Source: Stomorhina lunata
Taxonomy: Eukaryota; Arthropoda; Insecta; Diptera; Rhiniidae
Length of the DNA stretch: 64,000 nucleotides
Assembly: GCA_933228675.1 (NCBI GenBank)
Contig: OW121742.1
Location: 37,191,255-37,255,254 of the forward strand
Direction: 5' to 3'
Each line of letters opens with the position of its first letter. Position 1 is the stretch's first letter. Shown here piece after piece: positions 11,801 through 22,796 of this stretch. Both the position numbers and the translations under genes were made by a program. The notes under the pieces are model-generated. The model ran no database searches. It saw only the letters and a program-made list of their open reading frames with translations, and was not told the origin of the DNA.

Positions 11801-14053
11801 ATCAAAAATTTTTCACCGAAATTTTTTCTATCAAAAATTTTTCACCGAAATTTTTTCTATCAAAAATTTTTCACCGAAATTTTTTCTATCAAAAATTTTT
11901 CACCGAAATTTTTTCTATCAAAAATTTTCCACCGAAATTTTTTCTATCAAAAATTTTTGACCGAAATTTTTTCTATCAAAAATTTTTTACCGAAATTTTT
12001 TCTATAAAAAATTTTTCACCGAAATTTCTATTAAACATTTTTCACCGAAATTTCTATCAAAAATTTTTCACCGAAATTTTTTCTATCAAAAATTTTTCAC
12101 CGAAATTTTTTCTTTCAAAAATTTTTCACCGAAATTTTTTCTATCAAAAATTTTTTACCGAAATTTTTTCTATAAAAAATTTTTCACCGAAATTTCTATC
12201 AAACATTTTTCACCGAAATTTCTATCAAAAATTTTTCACCGAAATTTTTTCTATCAAAAATTTTTCACCGAAATTTTTTCTTTCAAAAATTTTTCCACCG
12301 AAATTTTTTCTATAAAAGATTTTTCATCGAAATTTTTTCTATAAAAAATTTTCTATAAAATTTTTCCTTTAGAAAATTTTTCACCGAAATTTTTTTCTAT
12401 AAAAAATTTTTCCTCGAAATTTTTTTAAAAAAATTTTTCACCAAAATTTTTTCTATAAAAAATTTTTCATCAAAATTTTTTCTATAAAAAATTTTTCACC
12501 GAAATTTTTTCTATAACAAATTTTACACTGAAATTTTTTCTATAAAAAATTTTTCACTGAAATTTTTTCTATTAAAAAATTGTCAATGAAATTTTTTTTA
12601 TGAAATAATTTTTACCGAAATTTTTTCTATAAAAAATTTTTCACCGAAATTTTTTCTATAAAAAATTTTTCACCGAAATTTGTTCTATAAAAAATTTTTC
12701 ACCGAAATTTTTTCTATAAAAAATTTTTTACCGAAATTTTTTCTATAAAAAATTTTTTACCGAAATTTTTTCTATAAAAAATTTTTCACTGAAATTTTTT
12801 CTATAAAAAATTTTTCACTGAAATTTTTTCTATAAAAAATTTTTCACCGAAATTTTTTCTATAAAAAATTTTTCACCGAAATTTTTTCTATAAAAAATTT
12901 TTCACTGAAATTTTTTCTATAAAAAATTTTTCACCGAAATTTTTTCTATAAAAAATTTTTCAACGAAATTTTTTCTATAAAAAATTTTTCACCGAAATTT
13001 TTTCTATAAAAAATTTTTCACCGAAATTTTTTCTATAAAAAATTTTTCACCAAAATTTTTTCTATAAAAAATTTTTCACCGAAATTTTTTCTATAAAAAA
13101 TTTTTCACCGAAATTTTTTCTATAAAAAATTTTTCACCGAAATTTTTTCTATAAAAAATTCTTTACCGAAATTTTTTCTATAAAAAAAGTTCAACAAAAT
13201 TTTTTCTATAAAAAATTTTTAACCGAATTTTTTTTTATAAAAAATTTTTTACCGAAATTTTTTTCTATAAAAAATTATTCACCGAAATTTTTTCCATGCA
13301 AATTTTTTTACAAAAATCATAAATTTTTCTTTGAAAAAATGAACTTAGCCTTAATATTAATTCTACAACTTTAAAAGTTATCCATAGGTCCCTCAATGCC
13401 GGTAACCTTGGCGGATCCCATAACATTTCGTTCCCTCGTATGTTCCTACAATCTTCAAGGAGGAAGCTACCAGATACCAACAGAGCCCTTATATCCCTGG
13501 GATAAATGGGAAGATACTTTTGCCCGATCTCTCAAACAAATGCGCACAAAATTTGATAATTACGGGGAATACGAACCAGATGAATCGCGTGAATTCGTGT
13601 ACATGGCCTTGGAGAAATATATGACTCGTAATAACATAGAAGGACGCCAGTGTCTGCTGAGAGCGATATGTGAAAATGCCCAAATACACGAGCATGTGGG
13701 AGTATTTTCCAAAGTCTTAGATGTGGTATTAACGTAAGTACTTGCTTATAATCAAAGAAGAAGTGAATATTCTGAATATGTAATTAATCTATGGTAGATT
13801 ATTTTTGTTTCTCATAATCACTACTTCTGTCTTTTTTTTTCTTAGTCTCCTTAAACATCCTTATAATGATAATATCTTTATATTTGCTTTCATGTCTTAA
13901 CTAAATGCGTTAAATAGTCCCGGCAAGGAAAATTTGGATAATTCATATAAAATGGCTTTGGAAGCTGGACGTCATGGAGCTGATTGTCTAAAATTATTTA
14001 ATTTATGCCCCAAGGGCTCTAGTCTACTGGATCAATATATTGATGAACTTTAA
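8834..14053 (+). CDS. DM4/DM12 family secreted protein, paralogue A (3 exons)
   Basis: Exons 8834-9025, 13378-13733 and 13918-14053 join to 227 codons with stop TAA at 14051. The start is the first ATG in frame (ACAATGA context); an upstream GTG at 8795 is not a plausible fly start. Residues 11-35 form a hydrophobic signal. RSQRQKR (47-53) precedes GLIF, matching the RxKR-xLxF segment typical of this family and resembling a proprotein-convertase site. Then come LYPWDKWE (102-109), CLLRAICENAQ (156-166) and ADC...LC (206, 213); cysteines are at 86, 156, 162, 206 and 213. Intron 1 (4,352 bp, phase 0, GT-AG) is filled with repeats; intron 2 is 184 bp, phase 2. Compared with B and C, residues 115-130 are longer and the C-terminus ends QYIDEL. 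The family is arthropod-specific and of unknown biochemical role, so I assign none. The gene model is well supported by the two paralogues. Confidence 0.93.
9026..10429. repeat. Degenerate AT-rich repeats in intron 1 of gene A
   Basis: First part of the 4.35-kb first intron. From about 9400 it is made of decayed units such as TTTTCTATAAAAATTT followed by gaccgaaa or its variants (clearest at 9920-10060). These look like an eroded relative of the ATTTTTTCTAT..ACCGAA array further along the same intron. From 9026 to about 9400 it is plain AT-rich sequence. Confidence 0.6.
10430..11005 (-). repeat. 31-bp array, TTATTTTTATAGG family, inverted
   Basis: About 18 moderately diverged units reading AAAAATAAGAAATTTTTGAA then AAATTTCCTAT on the plus strand. 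This is the exact reverse complement of the unit in the arrays at 14360-18095, 40880-42911 and 43985-45290. It lies within intron 1 of gene A, so it is transcribed in the gene A pre-mRNA in the sense opposite to the copies just downstream of the gene. Confidence 0.85.
11006..11219. other. Unique segment within intron 1 of gene A
   Basis: A short non-array stretch, AT-rich, separating two different repeat families inside the intron. There is no exon-like open frame with splice sites. Confidence 0.5.
11220..13300 (+). repeat. 29-bp minisatellite array (ACCGAAATTTTTTCTAT) in intron 1 of gene A
   Basis: About 70 copies of a 29-bp unit containing TTCACCGAAATTTTTTCTAT then CAAAAATTT or AAAAAATTT. 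Copies between 11520 and 12000 carry CTATCAAAA and are nearly identical; copies from about 12330 onward mostly carry CTATAAAA. A stretch of lower order appears twice (about 11990-12120 and 12150-12290, both with shortened GAAATTTCTAT units), indicating a duplicated block. The array ends only about 80 bases before the exon 2 acceptor. Long plus-strand open frames here (11233-11960) are repeat artefacts. Confidence 0.96.
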
Positions 14054-14359
14054 TGTTAAAGCTTAAATGCCAAAAGCAACAAAATAAATCTGTACAAAGC
14101 AAAAGAAGAACAGAAGATGAGAAGGAAAAAATAACGAAATAAAAAAAATATTCAACAAGCTAAATCCTTAACATAATCTTATGAATTCCTTAAACGTTTG
14201 TAGGTATTTTCTTGTAAAACAAACAAACATCCATGATTTTCTGTTTCTGCTGTCTTACTTAGTTTTTCCTTTTTTTTTTTTTAGTAAATTCCAAAGCTTA
14301 GTTTTACTTCATACTAGAGGGTAGTTAACTAAATTGTAAGCAGAGATGTAAAAGAATTG
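14054..14359 (+). promoter_or_regulatory. 3' flank and poly(A) signal of gene A
   Basis: AATAAA at 14083-14088 lies 30 bases after the stop codon and a second AATAAA occurs near 14136. Either could serve for cleavage and polyadenylation, giving a very short 3' untranslated region. The remaining sequence is AT-rich and featureless up to the next array. Confidence 0.55.
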
Positions 14360-16400
14360 TTTATTTATTAAAAACTTTTATAGAAAATTTTTCCAAAATT
14401 TCTTATTTATATAGGAAATTTTTCAAAAATAACTTATTTTTATAAGATGTTTTTTTTTTACAAATTTTTTTACAAAAGAAATTCTTCAAAAATTTCTTAG
14501 TTTTATAAGAAATTTTTCAAAAATTTCTTATTTCATTAACAAATTTTCCAAAAATTTCCTTTTTTTTATCAGAAATTTTTCAAAAATTTCTTAAAAAAAT
14601 AAGATTTATAATAATAATAATTTTCTAATTTTTTAAAAAAATTTTCAAAAATTTCTTTTTTGATAAGAAATTTTTCAAAATTTCTTATTTATTGTAAAAA
14701 AATTTTTCAAAAATTTATACAGGAAATTTTTCAAAGATTTCTTATTTTTATTAAAAATTTTTCAAAAATTTCTTATTTTATTGGAAATTTTTAAAAAATT
14801 TCTTATTTTTATAGAAAATTTTCAAAAATTTCTTATTTTTATAGAAATTTTTCAAAAATTTCTTATTTTTATAGAAATTTATCAAAAATTCCTTTTTTTA
14901 TCTTTTAAAAAATCTTTTAATTTATAGGAAATTTAAAAAAAAATCTTATTTTTACAAGAATTTTTTTTAAATTTCTTATTTTTTTTTAGGAAATTTTTCA
15001 AATATTTCTTATTTTTATAGAAATTTTTTAAAAAATTTCCTATTTTTGTAAGAAATTTTTCAAAAATTTCTTATTTTTATAAGAAAATTTTTAAAAATTT
15101 GTTGTCTTAATAGGAAATTTTTCAAAAATTTCTTATTTTTATAAGAAAATTTTTAAAAATTTGTTGTCTTAATAGGAAATTTTTCAAAAATTTCTTATTT
15201 TTATAGGAAATTTTTTAAAATTTTTTATTCTAATAGGAAATTTGTCAAAAATTTCTTATTTTTATAGGAAATTTTTCAAAAATTTCTTATTTTTATAGGA
15301 AATTTTTCAAAAATTTCCAATTTTCATAGGAAATTTTTCAAAAATTTATTATTTTTTTAGGAAATTTTTCAAAATTTCTTATTTTTATAGGAATTTTTTC
15401 AACAATTTCTTATTTTTATAGGAAATTTTTCAAAAATATCTTATTTTTGAAGGGAATTTTTAAAAAATAACTTATTTTTAAAGGAAATTTTTCAAAAATT
15501 TCTTAGTTTTAAAGGAAATTTTTCAAAAAATTCTTGGTTTTATAGGAAATTTTTCAAAAAATTTTCTTTTTGTAGAAAACTTTTCGAAAATTTCTTCTTT
15601 TTATATGAAAATTTTCACAAATTTGTTCTTTTGATAACAAATTTTTTTAAAATTTCTTATTTTTAAAGGAATTTTTTTTAAAAATTTCTTATTTTTAAAG
15701 GAAATTTTTAAAAAATTTCTTTTTTTATAGAAAACTTTAAAATATTTCTTATTTTTATAGGAAATTATTCAAAAATTTCTTATTTTATAAAAAATTTTCA
15801 AAAATTTCTTATTTTTATAGGAAATTTTTTCAAAAATTTCTTATTTTTATAGGAAATTTTTTTAAAAATTTCTTATTTTTATAGGATATTTTTCAAGAAT
15901 TTCTTATTTTTATAGGAAATTTTTCAAAATGACTTATTTTCGTATTAAAATTAAAACAAAAAATCGTATTTTTATTATGAATTTTTCCCAAATTTTTTTA
16001 TTTTTATAGAAAATTTTTGAAAAATATTTATAAGAAATTTTTTTAAAAGTTTCTTATTTTGAAAGGGAATTTTTCAAAAATTTCTTATTTTATAGGAAAT
16101 TTTTTAAAAAATTTCTTATTTTTATATTAAATTTTTCAAAAATTTCTTATTTTTATAGGAAATTTTTCAAAATGACTTATTTTTGTATTAAAATTAAAAC
16201 AAAAAATCGTATTTTTATGAAGAATTTTTTCAAAATTTCTGATTTTTATAGAAAATTTTTGAAAAATATTTATAAGAAATTTTTTTTTTAAAATTTCTTA
16301 TTTTGAAAGGAAATTTTTTATTATTATAGGAAACTTTTAAATAATTTCTTATTTTTGTAGGATATTTTTCAAAAATGTTTCTTTTTTATAGGAAAGGCTG
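14360..16400 (+). repeat. 31-bp array, TTATTTTTATAGG family, diverged copies
   Basis: Some 60-65 units of AGGAAATTTTTCAAAAATTT plus CTTATTTTTAT with frequent substitutions and small indels. Each unit contains the odd palindrome GAAATTTTTCAAAAATTTC (9-bp arms around one base). A longer segment is repeated: the sequence with TTTTCAAAATGACTTATTTT and an AAACAAAAAATCGTATTTTT tail occurs at about 15920-16070 and again at about 16160-16310, showing block duplication within the array. Confidence 0.94.
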
Positions 16401-16996
16401 TTTAAAAATATGCGGGACATTTTTCAGCGAGATTCTGAAATCTCTAAATTCTTTTACAATCTGTTTTTCCCTTAATATTTTCCTTCAGTAAAGTTCTGTC
16501 ATAAGGTTTAATACATGGATTTTATGATTTTCTTTCTAGTTTTACCGTGTTTTTTCACAGAACTTCATTTTATGCTAAAGGGGAACAAAGTTTGTCTTTG
16601 AACTTGAGACATTTATGTAGAAAATATGACATATTATTGAAATATGATAGCAGGAATTAAAGAGGAGGGCAACAAAATAAGAATCTTTTAGAAAAAATCA
16701 ACAAGAATAAAATTAAAATTACTAAGGTTATATAAAGAAACTAGTTTTCATAAAAGTTTGCTATTAAGCTTTTTTAAGAAAAAAGCTTTGTTGGAATTTG
16801 TGATATTTTTTTCAGAACCGAGCTCGATCTTTAAGTCTAATTCATAATTTTTTAAGACGAAAAAGCTTTGTATATTTCTATTTAAAAAAAAGCTTTTAAA
16901 GCTGTCGTGAAGTGTTCATAATATCTTTTGAAAGAGATTGCTTTAATGGATTTAGTTTTGAATAAGCTATTATAAGTATAATAATGTTTTAATTTT
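16401..16996. other. Unique spacer between two arrays of the same family
   Basis: Non-repetitive sequence that separates a diverged array on its left from a nearly invariant array on its right. No open frame of interest. Words like AAAAAGCTTT recur several times here (16770-16910) and again at 18120-18350, so the homogeneous array appears to sit inside this local sequence context. Confidence 0.55.
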
Positions 16997-18095
16997 ATAG
17001 GAAATTTAAAAAAATTTCTTATTTTTATAGGAAATTTTTCAAAAATTTCTTATTTTTATAGGAAATTTTTCAAAAATTTCTTATTTTTATAGGAAATTTT
17101 TCAAAAATTTCTTATTTTTATAGGAAATTTTTCAAAAATTTCTTATTTTTATAGGAAATTTTTCAAAAATTTCTTATTTTTATAGGAAATTTTTCAAAAA
17201 TTTCTTATTTTTATAGGAAATTTTTCAAAAATTTCTTATTTTTATAGGAAATTTTTCAAAAATTTCTTATTTTTATAGGAAATTTTTCAAAAATTTCTTA
17301 TTTTTATAGGAAATTTTTCAAAAATTTCTTATTTTTATAGGAAATTTTTCAAAAATTTCTTATTTTTATAGGAAATTTTTCAAAAATTTCTTATTTTTAT
17401 AGGAAATTTTTCAAAAATTTCTTATTTTTATAGGAAATTTTTCAAAAATTTCTTATTTTTATAGGAAATTTTTCAAAAATTTCTTATTTTTATAGGAAAT
17501 TTTTCAAAAATTTCTTATTTTTATAGGAAATTTTTCAAAAATTTCTTATTTTTATAGGAAATTTATCAAAAATTTCTTATTTTTATAGGAAATTTTTCAA
17601 AAATTTCTTATTTTTATAGGAAATTTTTCAAAAATTTCTTATTTTTATAGGAAATTTTTCAAAAATTTCTTATTTTTATAGGAAATTTTTCAAAAATTTC
17701 TTATTTTTATAGGAAATTTTTCAAAAATTTCTTATTTTTATAGGAAATTTTTTAAAAATTTCTTGTTTTTGTAAGAAATTTTTCAAAAATTTCTTATTTT
17801 TACAAGAAATTTTTCAAAAATTTCTTATTTTTATAGGGAATTTTTCCAAAATTTCTTATTTTTGTAGGAAATTTTTCAAAAATTTCTTATTTTTATAGGA
17901 AATTTTTTAAAAATTTCTTATTTTTATAGGAAATTTTTCAAAAATTTCTTATTTTTATAGGAAATTTTTCAAAAATTTCTTATTTTTATAGGAAATTTTT
18001 CAAAAATTTCTTATTTTTATAGGAAATTTTTCAAAAATTTCTTATTTTTATAGGAAATTTTTCAAAAATTTCTTATTTTTGTAGGAAATTTTGCA
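16997..18095 (+). repeat. 31-bp array, TTATTTTTATAGG family, homogenised copies
   Basis: About 35 units of the same 31-bp sequence as 14360-16400, but almost all identical between 17030 and 17750. This points to recent expansion or gene conversion compared with the neighbouring diverged block. It is flanked on both sides by AAAGCTTTT-rich unique DNA. Confidence 0.97.
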
Positions 18096-19814
18096 AAAAT
18101 TGCTGACATTTTAGTTTTGAGTAAGCTATTGAAAATGATAAAGCTTTTTAAGTTTTAATTTTGTACAAGCTTTTGATTTTGTTGTAAAGTTGTTAATATA
18201 TAAAAAAAGCTTTTAAAGTTTTAATATCAAAAATGATAGAACTTTTAGAGTTTCAATTTTGGATAAGCTTTTAAAATTTCTTATATAATAAGAGAGCTTT
18301 GAAAGTTTGATTGCTGAATAAGCATTTGAAATTGTTTATGAATATAAAAAGCTTTTAGGAAAATTCCTTGAAAGTGAAGGGTTATTTCTAATTCAACTCT
18401 GCCATCCCCAAAAAACTTATACTTTCTAGCCGTTTTTAAGTAAAAAAAACTTTGTCTTCATCTCTTTGCTTTACACCGATATATATTAGCTGATGTCAGT
18501 GTCATGTACGCGTACAAATCTATTTAAAATCTATTTAACTGTAGACAAGGATAAGCTTCATTCACAGTTTTCAATACCATTGCCATGGACGAACTTTGTC
18601 TATTTTAACATTTTCTAGTTGTTGTCGTTGTTGTTTTCCCTTGTCTTCTTTTCTCCCCCCCCTATAATCGTATTTATTTTTTTGGGATTAGGTCCCAAGG
18701 AAAACTTGTTGGGGCGGGAAAGCATTTAGTATTCCGTTTGCATTTTTCCGCTATTTATGTACGTGAGTTAGAGCGAGTGTGTTGGTGTACGATTTTCGCA
18801 ATTCCTTTAGATCCTCCGCGTGAATGTTGATGTTGTCCTCTAGAAGTAAGTGAAAATATTTTGTTGGTACAGAGGTGGCTTTGGAAAATATATACGTTAC
18901 TTATGTATCTGTGTAGTTAGTTTGCCAAGTCTAGAAGTTGGTTTAAATAGTTGGTTAATTTGTAGACATTGTCAGGAATTTCGTAGACGTTTGGAAGAAA
19001 ATAGTTGTCTGTTAAATATTTTAAATAGAATTTTTCAAATTGCTTTTAAGTATTTATTTTTGAGCCTATAAAGAGTTAACTAGAAATAAATATGGATTGT
19101 TTTGTTAAACTTAAAGCCTATACTAAATGGTTAAGTTTGCTTCCTAGTTCTTGAGTGCCTATTTTCCAATACGAGAAGAGGGTTCATCATTTTTTCTTTA
19201 ACATCAAATGATTTTCCCCTTCATTTTACGAAACTATTGGCATTTAATTATTCTGCAAAACTATCTTTCATACTCGGGAGTATTAATTTTAACTAATAAT
19301 AGAGTTGATGATGATGTCTTAGTTTTTTCCCCTCCATCGACTTTCAGCGAACAAACTTTACTTACTGCCAGCCAAAGATAATAAATAAACGTTTAAACCA
19401 TAATATTGAGCGATTTTTAATTTAGTACCGCTAAACTACTGATACCAGCAGTAAAACTAAAATAAACACATCAGACTAAATCCCATAGTTGTATCTAAGG
19501 GATTTTGTCTTATGTGTTTTGATCAAATGTGAAAAAATTCTTATATAAAATAAAATTTTATCCCATATCAGCAGAATATCAGCAGAGAAGCAAACACGTC
19601 ATCTGTCATCTTTTTTGGAGGGATTATTTAAGAGGAATTTTAATTTGATTCTATGAAAGCAATAGCGTTAAATATGAAATCCTTGTTAAAGGGAAGATGG
19701 GGTTATACAAACAGATTAAAGGCAAAATTAATTGAAATGTTTTGAGATCACATGAAGATGTGTTTGTATTTAGATTAAATAAATTTATTTTGGGAGAATT
19801 TTAATTTTATTATA
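18096..19814. other. Intergenic DNA with no supported gene
   Basis: AT-rich unique sequence. A 73-codon frame at 18850-19071 begins with a GTG, resembles no family I know and lacks splice or promoter context. There is a run of C residues near 18654-18662 in a pyrimidine-rich stretch. Nothing else supports a gene. Confidence 0.5.
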
Positions 19815-20077
19815 GGGATGGAGACGACTACTTACTTACTTAAATGGGCTATATCACAACCTGTTTGGGTCATGGAATTCTTAAAAGTATATTGTAGAAT
19901 TCCATGCTCTTCGATATTTCATAGGCCAAGCTTTGATAGATTTTCTTCTACTTGGTCCTTCCTTCAAAGTAGCGGTCGTCCTTTTCCACCAGTTACATCT
20001 GGATTATTTCGCACACTTTTCTTGCGGTAGTATTTTTATCTATTCGCACAACATGTCCCAGCCAACGCAACCGCTGT
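19815..20077 (-). pseudogene. Non-LTR retrotransposon remnant (C-terminal end of RT ORF)
   Basis: Read on the minus strand from 20075, the sequence encodes RLRWLGHVVRI, followed after frameshifts and stops by GKGRP and DQVEENLSKLG. This succession (LRW.GHV.R, a G(K/R).GRP box, then W.D.V..DL..LG) is the well-known C-terminal tail of many insect non-LTR retrotransposon polyproteins. Stops and at least one frameshift break it, so it is a dead fragment of about 85 codons. The two plus-strand open frames over it (19818-20217) are antisense shadows. The start and end of the element cannot be fixed. Confidence 0.68.
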
Positions 20078-20655
20078 TGTTAACCTTTCTATACCCACTA
20101 TGGTTTTCCCAGAAACTCTTCAAAGTAAAAATTTTTTTTACAAGCTTCGTTCTAGTGTCGATTTGTCGTTTGCAAGAGACAAGCGTGTTGGTACATTTTA
20201 TAACAATTGGTCTGTGAGACCGACGCGGGTATATGTGTAATTTTTGTGAAGGTAAAAAAACAAGAGCGATATGCGCCGATTTTTATTTAAAGGCTGAAAA
20301 CTTATTTAATCTTTGATTTTTGTATTGAGCAAGAAATGTTTGTTTAAGTTTGTATAAGTTACTTTTATTTCGACCCCTTAGATTAAAATAATCGTAAGCG
20401 ACAATCCGTTAAATATCTCATAAGCTATTAGAGATAGGGTAGTGCAGTAGACATATTTTTTATTCTTAGGTTCATATATGCGAACGTTGTACGAACCAAT
20501 AGGTTTTACGTACAAGAGGTGCTCAACTTTGGCCCACTGTAGTTGACATTGTGCTACACATAGACATGTTTTTAAAAATTGATCTAAAACTGCAACTAAC
20601 CATTTGCCAATTTTTGCATATTTCTCCTTAATTCGCCCTGTAGTTTAAAAGTTAT
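20078..20655. other. Intergenic DNA, no gene seen
   Basis: Unique AT-rich sequence between the retrotransposon remnant and a dispersed repeat. It may include further decayed transposon sequence, but I recognise no motif. Confidence 0.45.
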
Positions 20656-20669
20656 TGAATTCAAACAAA

Positions 20670-20910
20670 ACAAGTAAGAGTGTTATATTCGGCTGTGCCG
20701 AATCTTATATACCCACCATCAAGTTGTGTTAAATTTAGAAGCATATCTCATATATCTACTAGGATGCACCTAATTCAATATGTGGACCATATTAGAATTT
20801 CATAAGGATTCAGAATATGTATCGTTTTTGATTTTTGAGCCAATATTAAGGAAATTGCAAACGAAATGACAATCTCAATATAACTCCCATTCTTTTTGAT
20901 GGTATAAAAA
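20670..20910 (-). mobile_element. Truncated DINE-like dispersed element, copy 1
   Basis: Begins with ACAAGTAAGAGTG and a hairpin (ATTCGGC/GCCGAAT, 20688-20704), followed by TATATACCCACCATC. Sequence at about 20800-20905 (TAGAATTTCATAAGGATTCA through the oppositely oriented CCCATTCTTTTTGATGG) matches both the right flank of the (GACA)n tract at 24460-24570 and, inverted, the sequence at 55045-55160. This copy lacks the microsatellite, so it may represent a truncated or pre-expansion form. The family assignment is inference. Confidence 0.6.
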
Positions 20911-21197
20911 CTTCACACTTCATCACACACCAATGATCGGCAAGTTAGCCCATAGGGGCCGAGCACCAATTGTCATTTTCACATACACAACACGAACCAA
21001 AAAGAAAAAAAAAAAAAAAACAAAAAAACATTCATTTGTATGATTTGCAACAACAAAACACATGCAAAAGAGGACAAGAAAATATTTATTTTTACTTATT
21101 CTCTTTATTTGTAAAACACAAATTTCCTATATTCTCTTTGTGCCTCCCATGGCTTTGCACCATAACTTCTAAACAATTTGGAAAATCTTTAATAGTA

Positions 21198-21835
21198 ACT
21201 AAAATGATTACAGTCGGTCAGGCCCGACCATATTATACCTTTACATCAATATTTTAATCAATATTTCTAAGCTTTTCATAGGGTGATGAATGGTATAACA
21301 AAAATGATAGTATTATAGCCGATCTAGCCCGATCATATGATATCCAAAACCACTGAGGTCAAATGTCATTTTTTAACAAACATATATTTACTTAAAATTT
21401 TCTCAAGACTTCTAAGTATACTTAAGCCACCACCGTCATTGAGTCTTATACAGAAACTAGGATCAAGTGTGGACCGAATGCCTCTAAATTGAACAATTTG
21501 ACCTAAATTTATATACAAATTATGTGTGCTATAAATAAACATTAAATTGTCATTATCTGTGGATTTACGAGCGTTTTTGTGATTTTCGCTGAATTAAGTG
21601 ATTATCGAGAGCTGCGTTGTATAAGAGATATGATCAAATATGGACCGATTTCAATGAAACTTTGTGTTTATATATCAGATATTTAGATTTAATTTCCTAG
21701 AAATATACTAAAATTTGTGACCAGATCTATGTAAGGTACCCGAAATAATGAACCGATTTGGCCAATAGCGATAGTAGCTTAAAATTTACTTTGATTACAA
21801 GTTCACATTGACGTGAAGTCGTTTAATAGAGTTAT
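21198..21835. mobile_element. Degenerate dispersed repeat with GTCGG..CCGAC hairpin
   Basis: Begins with a hairpin word CAGTCGGTCAGGCCCGACCA, then ATATTATACC. It contains repeats of the phrase ATATGATCAAATATGGACCG and AATAATGAACCGATTTGGCC. The same phrases occur in the long dispersed elements at 23286-24590 and 55030-56870, and a similar hairpin ends the element at 53158-53945. I read it as a decayed non-autonomous element of the same general group. Borders are approximate. Confidence 0.5.
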
Positions 21836-21839
21836 CATT

Positions 21840-22568
21840 TTGAACTGAAGAATCATCATTAAACTGCTCAGTCATCCTTAAAGTGCTGAGTCATCGAAAA
21901 ATTAAGCGTCATCCTATAATGGCTGATTCGTCCTAAAACTGACGACTTATGCTAAAACTACTGAGTCATCCTGAAACTGCTTTAATATCAAAAAACTATT
22001 GAGTCATCCTAAAACTGCTAAGTCATCCTAAAACTGATGACTCATGCTTAAACTACTAAGTCATCCTAAAATTTATGACTTATGCTAAAATAACTGAGTC
22101 ATCCTAAAACTGCCTAAACATCCTAAATCTACTGATTCATCCTTAAAGTTCTGAGTCACTCAATAGCTGCGGATCAATCATAAAACTGTTGCATCATCCT
22201 ATAATAGCTGATTCATTGTAAAACTGAGGACCTTTACTAAAACTACTGAGTCATCCCAAAACTGATACCTTTAATATAACTACTAAGTCATCCTTAAACT
22301 GCTTAGCAATCCAAAATGCTAAGATGCTAAGTCATCCTAAAACTGATGACTCATGCCAAAGCAACTGTATTATCCGAAAACTGAACATCCTAAAACTACT
22401 GAGTTACCCTTTATCTGCTTAGTCATCCTAAATTTACTGAGCCATTCTCAAATTTTGGCTCATGCTAAAAATAATTAGTCATTCTAAAACTACTAAGTCA
22501 TCTTAAAACTTATGAATTATCCCAATTTTACCGAGTCATCCTGAAAATCCTGAGTAATTAAAAAATGT
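21840..22568 (+). repeat. Degenerate 19-bp tandem repeat (GTCATCCTAAAACTGCTAA)
   Basis: Consecutive 19-base units such as GTCATCCTAAAACTGCTAA, GTCATCCTAAAACTGATGA and CTCATGCTAAAACTACTGA can be followed in register around 21990-22160, with more decay elsewhere. Roughly 35-38 units are present. Alternate units tend to carry CATGC in place of CATCC, hinting at a 38-bp higher-order unit that has since eroded. Confidence 0.85.
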
Positions 22569-22651
22569 TGAGTCACATTAGATTAGAAAATGTTTCCTTA
22601 AAAAAATTAATTCAATAAAACTCTAGCGCTAATGACCAACTTAAGCTGTAA

Positions 22652-22796
22652 ACACAATCACGGCAACAGGCCACATGAACACCGACTACAAAAGTCGTTG
22701 GCTGTAGTGTGGCAGTGCCGACGCTAAAAAATGTATTCCCATTTGAGTGCATGTATTCAAATTTTGACAGGTTGTAGCCCGTAGCCGTGATTGTAT
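22652..22796. mobile_element. Small MITE with 23-bp terminal inverted repeats
   Basis: The left end (22652-22674, with ACAATCACGGCAACAGGC) and the reverse complement of the right end (22774-22796, with ACAATCACGGCTACGGGC) match at 19 of 23 positions by my count. The 145-bp interval has no coding capacity, as expected for a miniature inverted-repeat element. Inside it is a further imperfect hairpin around CGACTACAAAAGTCG. No clean target-site duplication is visible, so the superfamily is not assigned. Confidence 0.62.

Noticed and set aside
11233..11960. Open frames of 93 and 146 codons (FFTEIFSIKNF-type peptide)
   Set aside because: They are produced by the 29-bp array in intron 1 of gene A; low-complexity Phe/Ile/Lys content and no start or splice context.
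18850..19071. 73-codon open frame starting MKIFCWYRGG
   Set aside because: It starts at a GTG and has no recognisable domain, splice context or promoter.
19818..20217. Plus-strand open frames of 70 and 94 codons
   Set aside because: They are antisense to the retrotransposon remnant that is recognisable on the minus strand.
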